Of a stretch of DNA of 64,000 nucleotides, positions 48,130 to 58,495 are shown piece by piece (position 1 is the first letter of the stretch; each line of letters begins with the position of its first letter). The stretch comes from Gigaspora rosea (taxonomy: Eukaryota; Glomeromycota; Glomeromycetes; Diversisporales; Gigasporaceae), in assembly GCA_003550325.1 (NCBI GenBank), contig QKWP01001272.1, forward strand, positions 37,857 through 101,856. The letters run 5' to 3'. The position numbers and the translations under genes were made by a program. The notes below the pieces were generated by a model. It ran no database searches and was not told where the DNA came from. It saw only the letters and a list, made by a program, of their open reading frames with translations.

Positions 48130-48625
48130 TATGCTTCGCATGGGCATTATGTGCTTGTATATCACACCCTAATTTGATTGGCTAAATTTGCAGATCATTA
48201 TTTAAAAAAAATTACCAATTTTTGTTAAAATCTTTAGATTAAAAATTAGTTTAAAAAATTTTAAAAAAGTTTTAAAATTTTTTGCACCTATATGCAAAAT
48301 TTAGTATTGAACAAGTTTACTTAGTCGAATTAGAAAGGTTGTCTTAATAAAATTTAGAGAACTCATCAAAAAATGAGTTAAAAAATGAAAAATTGTAAAT
48401 ATAGTATCTTTAAATTTTAATAAGACAACTTTCTAATTCGACTAAGTAAACTTGTTCGGCACAAAATTTTGCATATATATGCAAAGAAATTTAAAAATTT
48501 TCTAATAAACCTTCTAACCTAACCCTAACCTAAATGTTTTCACTATTTTTTTTAAAAATAATGATCTACAAATTTAGCCAATCAAATTAGAATGCAATAT
48601 ATAAGCACATTACAGAGTATGAAAT
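48130..48625. mobile_element. large foldback (A)
   Basis: The outer arms share TAATTTGATTGGCTAAATTTG / mirror and a TATGCTT..GTGCTTATAT motif. The inner arms are longer and cleaner: GAACAAGTTTACTTAGTCGA / mirror, then ATTAGAAAGNTTGTCTTA. The loop is about 48,390. CTAACCTAACCCTAACCTAA lies in the right arm only. Non-coding. Confidence 0.65.
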
Positions 48626-48654
48626 ATGCATTTATTCTACTAATTATATGCTCT

Positions 48655-49105
48655 GATTTTTGGAATTTATAAGTAGAGCTTATTTTTTTAAACCTTTAAA
48701 GTTAAATAACTTTTGATATACTGGTCTGTTTTAAATAATTTTATTACCCAAATATTTGTCTCTTTGAAACAATTCCAACAAGCCCAAAACTATAATAATC
48801 CAATTATAGGATTATTAGAAAATATGCTATCAAATAAAATGATGCATCTATATAATGAGAAAATTGGTTAACCATAAATAGTATATAGGTCTAACCAATT
48901 TTTCTACTATATAAATGCATCATCTTATTTGATAGCACATTTTATTATGATCCTGTAATTGAATTTTCATAGGTTTGGGCTTGTTGTAATTATCTCAAAG
49001 AAACAAATATTTTGGTAATAAAATCATTTAAAACAAACTAGTATATCAAAAGTTACTTAGCTTTAATTTTTAAAAAAATAAGCTCTACTTATAAATTCCA
49101 AAAAA
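48655..49105. mobile_element. large foldback (B)
   Basis: Outer arms TTTTTGGAATTTATAAGTAG then AGCTTATTTTTTTAAA and the mirror at about 49,066-49,103. Inside, the module AACTTTTGATATACTGGTC, ACCCAAATATTTG, CAACAAGCCCAAA, CCAATTATAGGAT is mirrored about 48,885. This is the same module order as in the hairpins at 7716-8385, so it is the same family. Confidence 0.7.
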
Positions 49106-49542
49106 CAAAGCATACAATATAAATAGCAAAGCTAAAGGCACAATTTCATTATTTAAATAGTTGAGTAATACAAACCTATTTTAAATTTTATGTACATTTT
49201 ATATTGTACATATTGTAATAAACAATTTTAAAAAAGCTGTATTTAGGAGTATGATAACATAGTGTAGTTGGATTGTTGTTACCCCCAAGTAGTTGTAACA
49301 AAGGTACAGAGTTCGAATCCCACTGGAGATGATTTCGAAGAATTTATCTGTGTTATAGTAACCTGGATTCTGACTTGGATTTACAAATTTGTTTCTTAGG
49401 TTATATCAACTTGTATTGGGAGCTTTGGCACTGTTTTATGCACAGAACTAGGGCGCGTAGATCTTGGGATGCAGGCGCTATATTATGCACAAAACTGTAG
49501 GACAAAGAGAAACCATACTTGACAAGACCTGAGTAGAGAGTA

Positions 49543-49721
49543 AGCTTGTTGGTGAAACTAATTAGTTTTACCAAAAAACTGGTGCACCAGCAAAACACTC
49601 TTGGTGCACCATTGAAAATTAGCTTTTTCTATAACTATTAGTATATTAGTTTCACCAAAAAACTGGTGCACCAGCAAAACACTTTCAGTGCACCATCAAA
49701 GATTAGTTTCACCAACAAGCT
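49543..49721. mobile_element. 179-bp MITE with TA duplication
   Basis: Inverted ends AGCTTGTTGGTGAAACTAAT and mirror, flanked by TA on both sides (49541-49542 and 49722-49723), as for Tc1/mariner-type insertions. Inside, the phrase ACCAAAAAACTGGTGCACCA followed by GCAAAACACT occurs twice in direct orientation. It is nested in the tRNA-headed retroposon. Confidence 0.8.
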
Positions 49722-49757
49722 TAGTAAAGAGGTAGCCGGACTTTTGACAGTATCTAA

Positions 49758-49910
49758 GGGCAATAACAAAAATCAGGTGATTTTTTAGGGGGGGAGGGGG
49801 GTAAAAAAAGTTAAAATTATATATAAGAACCTGACTATTTATATATTAAGGAAGAGGGAGGGGGGGTAGGCCTCTGATAAAAAATAATCAGGTGATTAAT
49901 GACACTGCCC
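49758..49910. mobile_element. Harbinger-like MITE with TAA duplication
   Basis: Ends GGGCA and TGCCC are flanked by TAA on each side (49755-49757 and 49911-49913). Subterminal AATCAGGTGATTTTTT and a run of G's (AGGGGGGGAGGGGGG) parallel the AATCAGCTGATTTCTGGGTGGG subterminal region of the 930-bp element at 7569, so both belong to one family. Confidence 0.7.
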
Positions 49911-50659
49911 TAACAGGAATCAGACGGGGACTGACCGGTAGTGGACTAACTGGAAGCGGACTTACGACAAAAAGGGTTTATGGCGAGCCCTACCAACCGG
50001 ACTGCCAGGTCATACTAAAAGAAAAGGACATGTGTTTCAGAATAATGTACTAGGGGAAGGGAGCTTCTGGGTTCACCAGAGCAGACCAACCCTTCTGGGT
50101 TCTCAGATTGGAAGTAGGAAGGCAACTGGGGAAAAGAAAGCTTCCGGGGAAAAGAAACTGAAAGAAGAATGGAACAGTACTGGGATCAGGTGAACTCTAC
50201 AAGAGCAAAAGTAGGTAGTGATAGCAGTTAGGTAACCACCCCTAACTGCAAGTGTTGGTTTCGGCAAATGCGTACGCTACCGAAGTATAGGTGATATCTG
50301 TGCAGAACAGGGACCGCTCTACCAAGTCTCCCACTGTAATAAACTAGTTCTAAGAGGGTCTGGTTAGTATCTGGAACAGAGTTCCAGTAATACAAAACGG
50401 ACTGGCAGGAGGCAGGAATCAGAGGGTTTAAATAGGCAATGCTAGTATGTGGGTTGCAGATATGATAGCTAGTATAGAACCTTCGGGTAGCTACTTAAAT
50501 AGGTAGCCAAAAGTTGCAGGTGAGACTAGTTGTACTCTCATTAATGTACAAATGTCAGATGTCCCTCCATGTACAGCATCTGGGGTCTGATTATTTTAAA
50601 TAAAAGCTTTTCTTCAAAGTAGGCACTTTGACTAGAAAAAAAAAAGCTGTATTTGGTAA

Positions 50660-51790
50660 ACTAACTAGTACAAGGTTTTTACAGAAAGAACTTCTAGCAA
50701 TTCTTCTATATTTGGCTTGGATCTCTATAATAGTTATAATAAGAGTAATAAAAATAAACTAATAAAAATGCAATCTGATTATATTTATAAACTTTATAAA
50801 AAGTAATTAAATATTTGTTAACAAAGTATTAGCAACCTATTAGATCAAAATAGTTCTCTGAATTAAAATGTGCAGAACAATACTTAGAGTAAAGAAACAT
50901 TTATATAAAATTTACAGAATGGCTTCTATTTTATCTTAAAGCTAGAAAAAATGCTTCAAAATTATATATAAAAATATAGAATTATTTTAAAACTAGCTTT
51001 ATAACCTAATTTTAAATACACAATTTAAATTACTATTCTGTTTTGAAAAAGATTTTTATTATCCAATATCTAAATTTCTTATAAGCTATGACTCTGAATT
51101 ACCTTCTGGTTAATATGAATACTAGATATTTGACTTTGTAATTTGTGCTATTATAAAACTTAAAAATATAACTTAAAGATATTGCTAAAGTCCTTCTTTG
51201 TTTATTTTTTAGAAAAGAGTTCTTTAAATATGTTGATTCATTAAATAATGAGCTTGTCAAATATATTTTTTATATCCGGATTTATTTGGTTTTAATATAG
51301 TATATATCCAGATTTAAATTTAAATTCAAATTTATTTATATCTAAATATAAAAACACTATGTCATATTATATTATATAACATAGTATATATCTGGATATA
51401 TAAATCCGAATAGAGGTATTAACTCTAGTTAAACTTATATCAAATTTAGAATATAGTGCACAAAAGATATTAGAACTTTACTAAAAATAGTCAAATTGCT
51501 AGATATATTTGCTTTTAGCATTTGTTGATTAAATAGGAACACTTTGGTTCTTGATACAATTATTGCAAAAATTGTGTTATACAAAGTGACAGATACAGGA
51601 TATAGGTGAGATTTTCTGAATCATGTGTACTCTAACCCTTTGATTGTATATATGTATCTAAATAATCTTTTTTTGTTTGCATTTGAGTCCTGTTCTTCAA
51701 TAACTATTAAATGCTTGCTAGATTAGATAAGTTTTTCTTTTTCTTTCTTTTTTTAAATTTGAAACATTTTTAAAGTTTAACTATTCTCTA
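50660..51790. other. intergenic, AT-rich
   Basis: No gene seen. 51,270-51,415 is a weak inverted repeat (TATATCCGGATTTAT with TATAAATCCGAATA). Confidence 0.4.
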
Positions 51791-51792
51791 GA

Positions 51793-51941
51793 CAGTCAGA
51801 CCTCTTTAAGTACAACTTGTTAAAACCAAACTTTGATAGTATGCTTTTAAAAAACAATAAGAAAAATTGCATTTATAGGGATCAGAAATATGCTTGGGCC
51901 AAAGCTTGAGATTATATTTAACATTTAGAGAGATCTGACTG
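51793..51941. mobile_element. pogo/Tc1-like MITE
   Basis: Inverted ends CAGTCAGACCTCTTTAAGTA (left) and CATTTAGAGAGATCTGACTG (right), of the CAGTNNGACCTCTNTAA type known from pogo/Fot-like elements. TA follows the right end; the left flank reads TAGA, so the duplication is imperfect. 149 bp, no coding. Confidence 0.6.
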
Positions 51942-52068
51942 TACTACCATTTTGAATGCTTAGAAATTACTTCACTTTTTTGTTGCTTCTTTATTTTGAG
52001 ATCAAATAGTTCTATTGTTCACTATATATTATTCCCATTGGTAACACTGTCATCACTGGGCACCAAAT

Positions 52069-52285
52069 AAATGGACTTGATAATTGAGAATGTAATCTTA
52101 GAGAAACAAATAAGAAAGAAAATAATTTAAATTGTAAACTTTATAAAAATAATACATCTGGTTATAATGGAATTTATTTTAATAAATATAAAAATTCTTG
52201 GAGATTTATATGGTATGAAAATAAAAAATTAAAATGTAAAGATTTTAGAATTACTAAATATAGAACTAGTGAACAAACAAAACAA
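52069..52285 (+). pseudogene. HNH endonuclease fragment, first (probably artefactual) copy
   Basis: Identical to 52,607-52,823 except for at least one base (AAGAAAG here, AAAAAAG there). It starts abruptly after unrelated fungal-type DNA and stops at the N gap. Most likely the assembler joined two contigs carrying the same sequence. If real, it is a truncated tandem copy. Confidence 0.6.
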
Positions 52286-52547
52286 NNNNNNNNNNNNNNN
52301 NNNNNNNNNNNNNNNNNNNNNNNNNNNNNNNNNNNNNNNNNNNNNNNNNNNNNNNNNNNNNNNNNNNNNNNNNNNNNNNNNNNNNNNNNNNNNNNNNNNN
52401 NNNNNNNNNNNNNNNNNNNNNNNNNNNNNNNNNNNNNNNNNNNNNNNNNNNNNNNNNNNNNNNNNNNNNNNNNNNNNNNNNNNNNNNNNNNNNNNNNNNN
52501 NNNNNNNNNNNNNNNNNNNNNNNNNNNNNNNNNNNNNNNNNNNNNNN
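52286..52547. other. 262-bp assembly gap (N)
   Basis: A run of N. Flanking sequence is duplicated, so the true distance and content are unknown. The N-terminal part of the HNH gene lies here. Confidence 0.99.
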
Positions 52548-52897
52548 CTATTAGTTTTCATCGAATGATTCATCCAGAATGGAAAATGATAGATCATATT
52601 AATAGAAATGGACTTGATAATTGAGAATGTAATCTTAGAGAAACAAATAAAAAAGAAAATAATTTAAATTGTAAACTTTATAAAAATAATACATCTGGTT
52701 ATAATGGAATTTATTTTAATAAATATAAAAATTCTTGGAGATTTATATGGTATGAAAATAAAAAATTAAAATGTAAAGATTTTAGAATTACTAAATATAG
52801 AACTAGTGAACAAACAAAACAATTAGCTATAGATTTTAAATTAAAACATGATAAAATTACAGGCAATCGAAATGGTTATCCAGTTAATTATATTTAA
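52548..52897 (+). pseudogene. HNH/AP2-type homing-like endonuclease, 5' end in gap
   Basis: The frame from the gap contains the HNH core (HPEWKMIDHINRNGLDN, stop, ECNLRETNKKENNLN), where His-His and Asn fit the family, followed by an AP2-like segment (SGYNGIYFNKYKNSWRFIWY). Such proteins cut DNA and are common as free-standing homing enzymes in phages and large DNA viruses. In-frame TGA at 52622-52624 sits where family members usually have Arg (DNR-ENLR), so CGA to TGA, or Trp in a TGA=Trp code, would explain it. It ends TAA at 52897, 58 bp before the transposase gene on the same strand. Confidence 0.75.
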
Positions 52898-52955
52898 TAT
52901 AAAATTAAAAAAAACTATATATAGATTATATTTTAAGAGTTATTAATAAACAAAA

Positions 52956-53786
52956 ATGGATACTCCAAATTTAAATTCTTTACAAAAAATCTTTTTTGAC
53001 GAAAAGGAATGTATTAAATTTTTAATCAAAGAAAAAATATTAAAACCTCCTGAAAAATGTCAGTTTTGTAATGGAGAAATGTATCTTTATCTTAAATATA
53101 ATGTTTTTCGTTGTAAGAAAAATGATTGTAAAAAGATGGTCACTGTTTTTAAAAACACTTTCTTTTCTCAACATCGATTAAAATGTAATAATATTTTGTT
53201 AATTGGTTATTTTTGGATTAATAAACTTAGAATTCAACAAATTCATAAAATGACTGATATTTCTAGACTTAGTATTCGTAATTTTATTAGAGATTTTAGA
53301 AGATTAGCTATTAATTCTTTAACACCAGAAAATGAAATTATTGGTGGATCAAAGGTAATAGTTGAAATAGATGAATCTCTTTTTGATGATTTCTGGATTG
53401 TTGGAGGCATTGAAAGAACCAAAAAAAGAAAAATGTTCTTTGTTGTTGTAGATAATCGTAATACTGAAACATTAACAAGAATCATAAAACAACATGTAAA
53501 ACCTGGTTCAACTATATACACGGATGCATGGCGTGGTTACCAAAATTTAGAAAGTTTAGAAATAAAATACATACGAACAAATCATTCGAAACCAAATCCA
53601 AGACAAAGAATAAGACGTATTCATACAAACACAATAGAAGGAATCTGGAATTTACTCAAAATTTTTATTTCAAAACCAAAAAGAAGAAGAAATATTATCA
53701 AACCATTATTGAATGAATTTATTTGAAGAGAAAAATATAAAAACAATCTATGGGAAGCATTTTTAAATATTCTCAAAAATAGATAA
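52956..53786 (+). pseudogene. IS1595/Merlin-type DDE transposase with in-frame TGA
   Basis: ATG at 52956. An N-terminal zinc ribbon (CQFC..CKKNDC, residues about 36-60) is followed by the ISXO2-like catalytic core: EIDES (first Asp), YTDAWRGY (second Asp) and HTNTIEGIWNLLK (third acidic/Asn region). Standard translation stops at TGA 53724-53726 after 256 residues. The same frame goes on for 20 codons, (stop)REKYKNNLWEAFLNILKNR, to TAA at 53786, and this tail is typical of the family (EFVWR-like). The TGA thus probably stands for Trp. The C-terminal loss may or may not kill activity. Merlin is the eukaryotic branch; viral genomes carry it too. No inverted ends were identified. Confidence 0.85.
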
Positions 53787-54475
53787 TATAATAATTAAAG
53801 TTAAAATAACAGTTAATTCAATATTATTTGCAAATATTAAAAAAATAGAACAATAATTATTCATAAGTTTATTATATTTTTTTATATTTTATTTGATTTG
53901 TTTATTATTTTTTTTTATTAATATATCAATTTTTTTTAAAGAAGTTTATTTCTCTCTTGTGCTTCATCAAAATTTATTTTTAAAATTTTATTTTTATGTT
54001 TATAATATGTAATAGTTAATTAATTATTATTATTTAAAATATTAAAATTTGTATTTTATAAATTCTTTATTTATATTTAAAAATAAAATTAATGAATATT
54101 AATAATATCTTGAAAAATTCTAATAATTATAGTTCCTTTCTTTTTTTGCGACAAACACAAGTTGATCGTATATTTTTACAATCAACATATATGCTTGTAA
54201 AGCATATTAAAACAACAAAATAATAAATAATCGATAACTTTAATACTTTCATTTTTTTTATATTAATATTTTAAAAATAAAACAGGTATTTATATAATTT
54301 TGAGTTAAGTTTTGTAATATTGTATATTATGGTCTGAAATTTGTACAATGTTCTCTTTAGGAATGAAACTCTTTAGACTCAATAAGATATATTACTGCCA
54401 AGTTGGTTTGAGTTGGACAATGTATATTTTTTATTAAAATATATAGCTAAGAATATATCAATTTATTAACAAAAA
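53787..54475. other. very AT-rich spacer
   Basis: Below about 15% GC by eye, with no frame of note. It separates the + strand transposase from the converging end of the minus-strand gene run, so it may hold terminators for both sides. Confidence 0.5.
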
Positions 54476-54802
54476 TTAAATAATAATACATTGAATTCGA
54501 ACAGAATTTAAATTTATGATTATAATAAATCCAACTATAGCTAAAAAATATGATATTATTGGTATAATAAGTTTCATAAAAAAAATGTTTATTCTAAATG
54601 TAGTTTTTTTTAAAGTATAATTTTCATTTAATAAATCTTGTATCTGTTGATTTAAATTATCATTTTGTTTTAATAAATTTTCAACTTTTTTTAACAAATC
54701 ATTGTTTTCATTTGAAAGTAATAAATTTTGTTTAATAATTTCTTCATTTGTTTTTTGTAATTTAAGTTTTTCATCATAAAATAATCCACCAGTTAACGAC
54801 AT
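54476..54802 (-). CDS. coiled-coil tail-anchored protein
   Basis: ATG at 54802 (MSLTGGLFYDEKLKLQ), which shares its first base with the TAA of the upstream gene (TAATG). Residues 10-70 form a heptad-like coiled coil rich in Asn, Leu, Lys and Gln (NENNDLLKKVENLLKQNDNL). Residues about 80-100 are a membrane segment (LIIPIISYFLAIVGFIIIIN). The protein ends RIQCIII, the same last seven residues as the upstream gene. The topology suggests a C-terminal anchor with a cytosolic coiled coil. CIII also fits a CaaX prenylation box. No known family is recognised. Uninterrupted frame. Confidence 0.65.
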   Translation of the reverse strand: MSLTGGLFYDEKLKLQKTNEEIIKQNLLLSNENNDLLKKVENLLKQNDNLNQQIQDLLNENYTLKKTTFRINIFFMKLIIPIISYFLAIVGFIIIINLNSVRIQCIII

Positions 54803-55045
54803 TATATAATAATACACTGTATACGAGTATCAAAATAATAGTTTATAATAAAAATTAAAAAAAAACTTGATAAAAAATTAATAAAAATAGGTAAAATAAT
54901 ATGTAAAAAAAGCTTTGCTAAAGGTTGTTTTACTAATAAAAGTCCTTTAAGACAAAGGATTTCTGTGTTTTTTTATTTTAATTTCAAGTTCTTTTTGATT
55001 AATTAAATTGTGAATACGCTCAATTTTAGTTGAAATTGATGTCAT
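54802..55045 (-). CDS. small tail-anchored protein, frameshifted at A-run
   Basis: ATG at 55045 overlaps the preceding gene's TGA (ATGA). It begins MTSISTKIERIHNLINQKEL, then crosses A7 (about 54,972-54,978). One-base frame change there is needed to read on through a hydrophobic segment (LFLHIILPIFINFLSSFFLI) to the ending RIQCIII and TAA at 54,802. Without the change it stops after about 31 residues. The shared tail and adjacency to the next gene indicate duplication. It may be a membrane protein of a virus-like particle or an organelle; this is inference only. Confidence 0.5.
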
Positions 55046-56004
55046 ATTTCCAAACCATCAAATATATTTTCAATTATATCATCTAATTCAAGATCTAAAT
55101 CTCGTAGCACCAATATTCTATATACTATATCAAGATAATGTTGTTTTGTTAAATATTTTGCTTTTTTAAAAAAGTCATTTGTTTTATCTGTTGGTTTATA
55201 AAATGTAAACCAAGTTATATCAGGATAATTGTTTAAATGTGTTAAAATTATTGTTTCTATTTTTTTTAATTCTTCTTGATTCGTATCAACAACTTTTATA
55301 TACAAATCCAAAAGTGAACTAATTGTTAATAGTACTACAATATTTTCTATACCTCCTTTATATATTATTGGTCATATATTTGAAATCAATTCTTTTTTAT
55401 AATCCTTTTCTTTTTTCATTATTCGTTGTTTTCTTGGTTTTTTAGAATCAGATTCATTTTTATTATCTAAATCATGCTTTTTATTTTGTTCTTCTTGTTC
55501 TTTCTCTTCTTTTTTTTTAAAATAGTTTCTTATATTTTTATCTATAAGTCCTTTAAGCCTTTTATTTGTAATAGTATCTCTTAATAATTTGAAAAAAGAT
55601 TGTACATCATCAGTATCTTTTATCCTTTTATTTATATTTTTTATCCAATCCTCGCCACTTTTTTTAAAAATTTCTTTAATTAACTTGTATATAATATTTT
55701 TTTTAATAGTTTTGTTAATAAAATTTTCAATATCCTCATTAAAAATATCAATATCTTCTTCTATATTGATAAAATAATGATCCTTTTCTTCATCACTATA
55801 TATTTCAATAATTTTTTCTTTTAAATTATAAAGAAATTGGTTTTCTTGTAAACATGTTTCAACTTCTATTTTATTAATCTCGTTATTAAAAAAATTTTCT
55901 TCTTGTTGTGTATTTGTAAATTTTCCATTTGGATAATCTTTAATATAATTTGATATTATTTCATTAAAAGATAATATATTTTTTCTTTTTTTCCAATAAT
56001 ACAT
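55042..56004 (-). pseudogene. Lys/Glu-rich protein with one in-frame TGA
   Basis: From ATG at 56004 (MYYWKKRKNILSFNEIISNY) the frame runs 210 codons to TGA at 55372-55374. It then continues without stop for about 110 more codons, with a hydrophobic patch (IVVLLTISSLLDLYIKVV) and acidic end (LDLELDDIIENIFDGLEI). Residues about 150-200 are a highly charged linker. Reading TGA as Trp gives ISNI-W-PIIY. It overlaps the upstream gene by about 40 nt; alternatively the two are one gene with a frameshift in an A-run (55,979-55,990). Four TGG codons are used for Trp in this frame. No family recognised. Confidence 0.5.
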
Positions 56005-57433
56005 TTAACCAATCAAATGCATCCTTTAAATTATTAATTTTTTTTATATCAAATGATGATTGGATAGAATTATAAAGATCTTGTCTTAAATTTTGTAATA
56101 CTTGAACTGTTTTAAGTGAATCAAGAAAAGCTTCATCTATAGATTGTATTATAAGATTATAATGTTCACTATCAGCTAATAACTGTTTATTTTGTTCAAA
56201 TCTCATTTGCCTTTCTGTTACAATATACAATAAATTATAGTATCGATTTTTTCTTGTTTGCAATAATATTATTTGATTACGTTCAATTCCTAGTAATGTT
56301 TAATTGAAATTATTAAGTGATTGTGCAAGAGCACTCTCATTTGCTAATAATTCAACTCTTAGTCTCCTAGCATATGTGTTAATTAAACGTTCAATTTGAT
56401 TATAATTTGCTATTTCTTCAGTTTGTAAAAAAATTTGTAAATGTCCTCTTCTGCTTTGCTATAATATTTCAGTTTGTCTATTATTAGTTAAATTTTCATC
56501 TTTTAATAAATGAATTCTTCTATCTATTTCTCCTTTATCTTCTAATAAAAATGTATCAGTTATTTCTGGAATTTCATTTTTAATTTCATCATAATATCTA
56601 TTTGTTAAAGTTACTAATGTTTTAGCACATAAATTATTCAATTCTATTCATTGATTGTTAGTTAATATACTACTTTGATGTATTTTTTTAGACCAATATT
56701 TATCAACCTCTAAATTTGTAAGAATAGTTTCACCAAGTATTCCATCATGTATTTTTTGGTAATTAAATTTTTGTTGTTGATCTAATAATACTCTAATACG
56801 TTTCTTGCATATTTCATGAAGATTTGCTTTTCTTTCAAATGTAAATTGTGAATTATCAATTTTAATTATCCAATTATTGCGTAATTTGTATAAATCACTT
56901 TCATTTTGAATCTGTTCAACAAAACTATTATATTCTTCTATATATTTTAGCCAATATTCTAAACGAAATAATCTCAAATCATTAAGATTATTTTGTAATT
57001 GTTGAGTTAATATTGTAGCTTCAAGTATTTTTTGATGCCAATATTGAAAATCACGTAAATTTTCTATATTTTCTAATGTTGCTTGTTCAATTCTATCTTT
57101 AATTTGATTAAATTTTATTACACGTTTTTCTTGCTTAATATGTAATTGTTGTAGTTCTTCTTGTTGTTCGTTTGATAAATTTGAATTTTGAATTATCAAA
57201 TCTATATCTTTACCTTCTTTTAATAACTCCAAATCTAATGTTGATAATATTAGATTATGTATTCTTTCAAATTTATTATTTGTTGAAGGTTTTTGTATAA
57301 TATTTGAAAGTTTTATTAAAATATAATTGTAAAACTCTTCATCATTTTTTATTTTATTAGGTGGTTTATATAATTGTTTTTTATAACAACAATCTTTATA
57401 TGTTTTTGAATTAATACTGCATTTACATTCCAT
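55964..57433 (-). pseudogene. long coiled-coil protein, SEC-C-like N-terminus, stops in frame
   Basis: Starts at ATG 57433 with MECKCSINSKTYKDCCYKKQ, a SEC-C-like metal-binding pattern (C-x-C..Y-x-x-CC). A mostly helical Gln/Glu/Lys/Asn-rich protein follows, with regular aromatic/Leu heptads (for example LRLFRLEYWLKYIEEYNSFV and LQNLRQDLYNSIQSSF). The frame is continuous from 57433 to 55964 except for TGA (56648-56650), TAG (56459-56461) and TAA (56300-56302). The residues on both sides fit without a break: NNQ-stop-IELNN, TEIL-stop-QSRRG and NNFN-stop-TLLG. Gln is otherwise CAA in dozens of places and Trp is TGG. It is a structural or scaffold protein at a guess; family unknown. Confidence 0.55.
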
Positions 57434-57531
57434 TATTATTTAAAATAAATTTATTTTTATTTAACGATAAATAATGATATTTATAATAAAATCAAAATAA
57501 TAATAAATAATTAAAATAAAAAAAAATAAAA

Positions 57532-58421
57532 TTATTTTTTACAACATTTATTAAAAGCACCAAATATACTATCTATCACATTAGATGATTCAAAATCTTG
57601 TTTCCATGTTGTTTCTATACTCCCACCATGAAAAAAAAGTGGAATTCCTAATTTTCCTTCTGTAGAACTAAAGTTTTCACCAAATTTAAGATAATCAATA
57701 TCACCTTTTTCTCGTTTAAATTTATAAAACATATTACAATAATCTACAAAAACAACTAATGCAAAATTTCCCTCATTAAAAATTTTAATATTATTATCAT
57801 CATTTTCAAGTATACATACTTTTAATTTGTTAAGATTTAAACATAAATTTACTTCATGATTTTGATATTCACATCCAGTACAATTAATTGTATATTCTGT
57901 TTCTAAATGAGGTTCAATATAATTACGAAATTGTATATTCTGAATATCCCAGTTAATATAATATCATTAATTGTTGGATTTGAATGTGTTGCAATATCTT
58001 TATTACAAATTTCAATAATAAAAAATTTTAATTTTAATGATTCTACAAGTGGTGTTATATTTATTGTTTTTTCATTAAAAATTGGTATTTGCGTTCTTTT
58101 TTGAATATCTTCATTGTATACAGAAGTAAATTTAAATTGAACAACAATATCATGTAATTCAAGATTCTTTTGTTTTGTATTAATTTTTTGAAATAATCTC
58201 AAATATAACATTCTTGTACTTATTGGAATAAAATAAGTTCTTTGTTTTTTTTCTTCACCATCTTCAATTTCTTTAATATGGGGACTAAAATCAAATTCTG
58301 GATCTATAATTACACCATATTCTCTTTTTTGACGACAAATATTTAGCCTTTTATCATTATTACAAAAACCAACAATACATTTATTATTAACTTGTGATAA
58401 TTTTTTTGATACTAATGCCAT
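57532..58421 (-). pseudogene. Cys-containing paralog 1 of virus-like cluster, one frameshift
   Basis: ATG at 58421 (MALVSKKLSQVNNKCIVGFC). Standard frame gives 172 residues, then runs out at TAG 57903. One base lost at about 57,945 (TTAACTGG for TTAAACTGG) restores a frame of about 125 more residues to TAA at 57532. That part contains CTGCEYQNHEVNLCLNLNKL, IPLFFHGGSIETTW and a terminal CCKK. Order and motifs match the neighbour at 58,496-59,431 throughout: FC-N/C-N N-terminus, YF near residue 65, EIC, DIQNIQFRNY, C-x-x-C..LCL-DLNKL, GG and CC. It looks like a conserved, beta-rich structural protein; I cannot name it. Confidence 0.55.
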
Positions 58422-58495
58422 TTAATAAAATAAGTAATTAAAGAAAATCAAAATAAATCAAAAATAATGAAAATATTGTATATTTATATAAATTT

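Larger units (their letters stand above)
49245..50639 (+). mobile_element. 1.39-kb tRNA-headed retroposon with TSD
   Basis: Direct repeats AAAAAAGCTGTATTT (49230-49244 and about 50640-50654) flank the segment. The 5' end has Pol III-type boxes: A-box TAGTGTAGTTGG (49260-49271) and B-box GTTCGAATCC (49311-49320). The 3' end has AATAAA (50599-50604) about 30 nt before an A10 tract that merges with the duplication. Base composition is clearly less AT-rich than the surroundings. I find no ORF. It is longer than normal SINEs, so it may be a tRNA-fused retrotransposed transcript or a composite SINE. Two MITEs are nested in it. Confidence 0.8.

Noticed and set aside
49255..49330. Functional tRNA gene
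   Set aside because: A and B boxes are present but acceptor and anticodon stems do not fold properly, and it is the head of a retroposon.
52229..52597. Frames spanning the N run
   Set aside because: They are produced by N's; no sequence evidence.
52956..57433. Plain mitochondrial/Mollicutes code (TGA=Trp) as full explanation
   Set aside because: TAG and TAA also occur inside frames, TGG is more frequent than TGA in the long genes, and TGA appears to end one gene in an ATGA overlap at 55,042. It is kept only as part of a wider hypothesis.
55042..57433. Selenocysteine at in-frame TGA
   Set aside because: The TGA codons sit at positions fitting Trp or Arg, no SECIS-like structure was noticed, and TAA/TAG interrupt as well.
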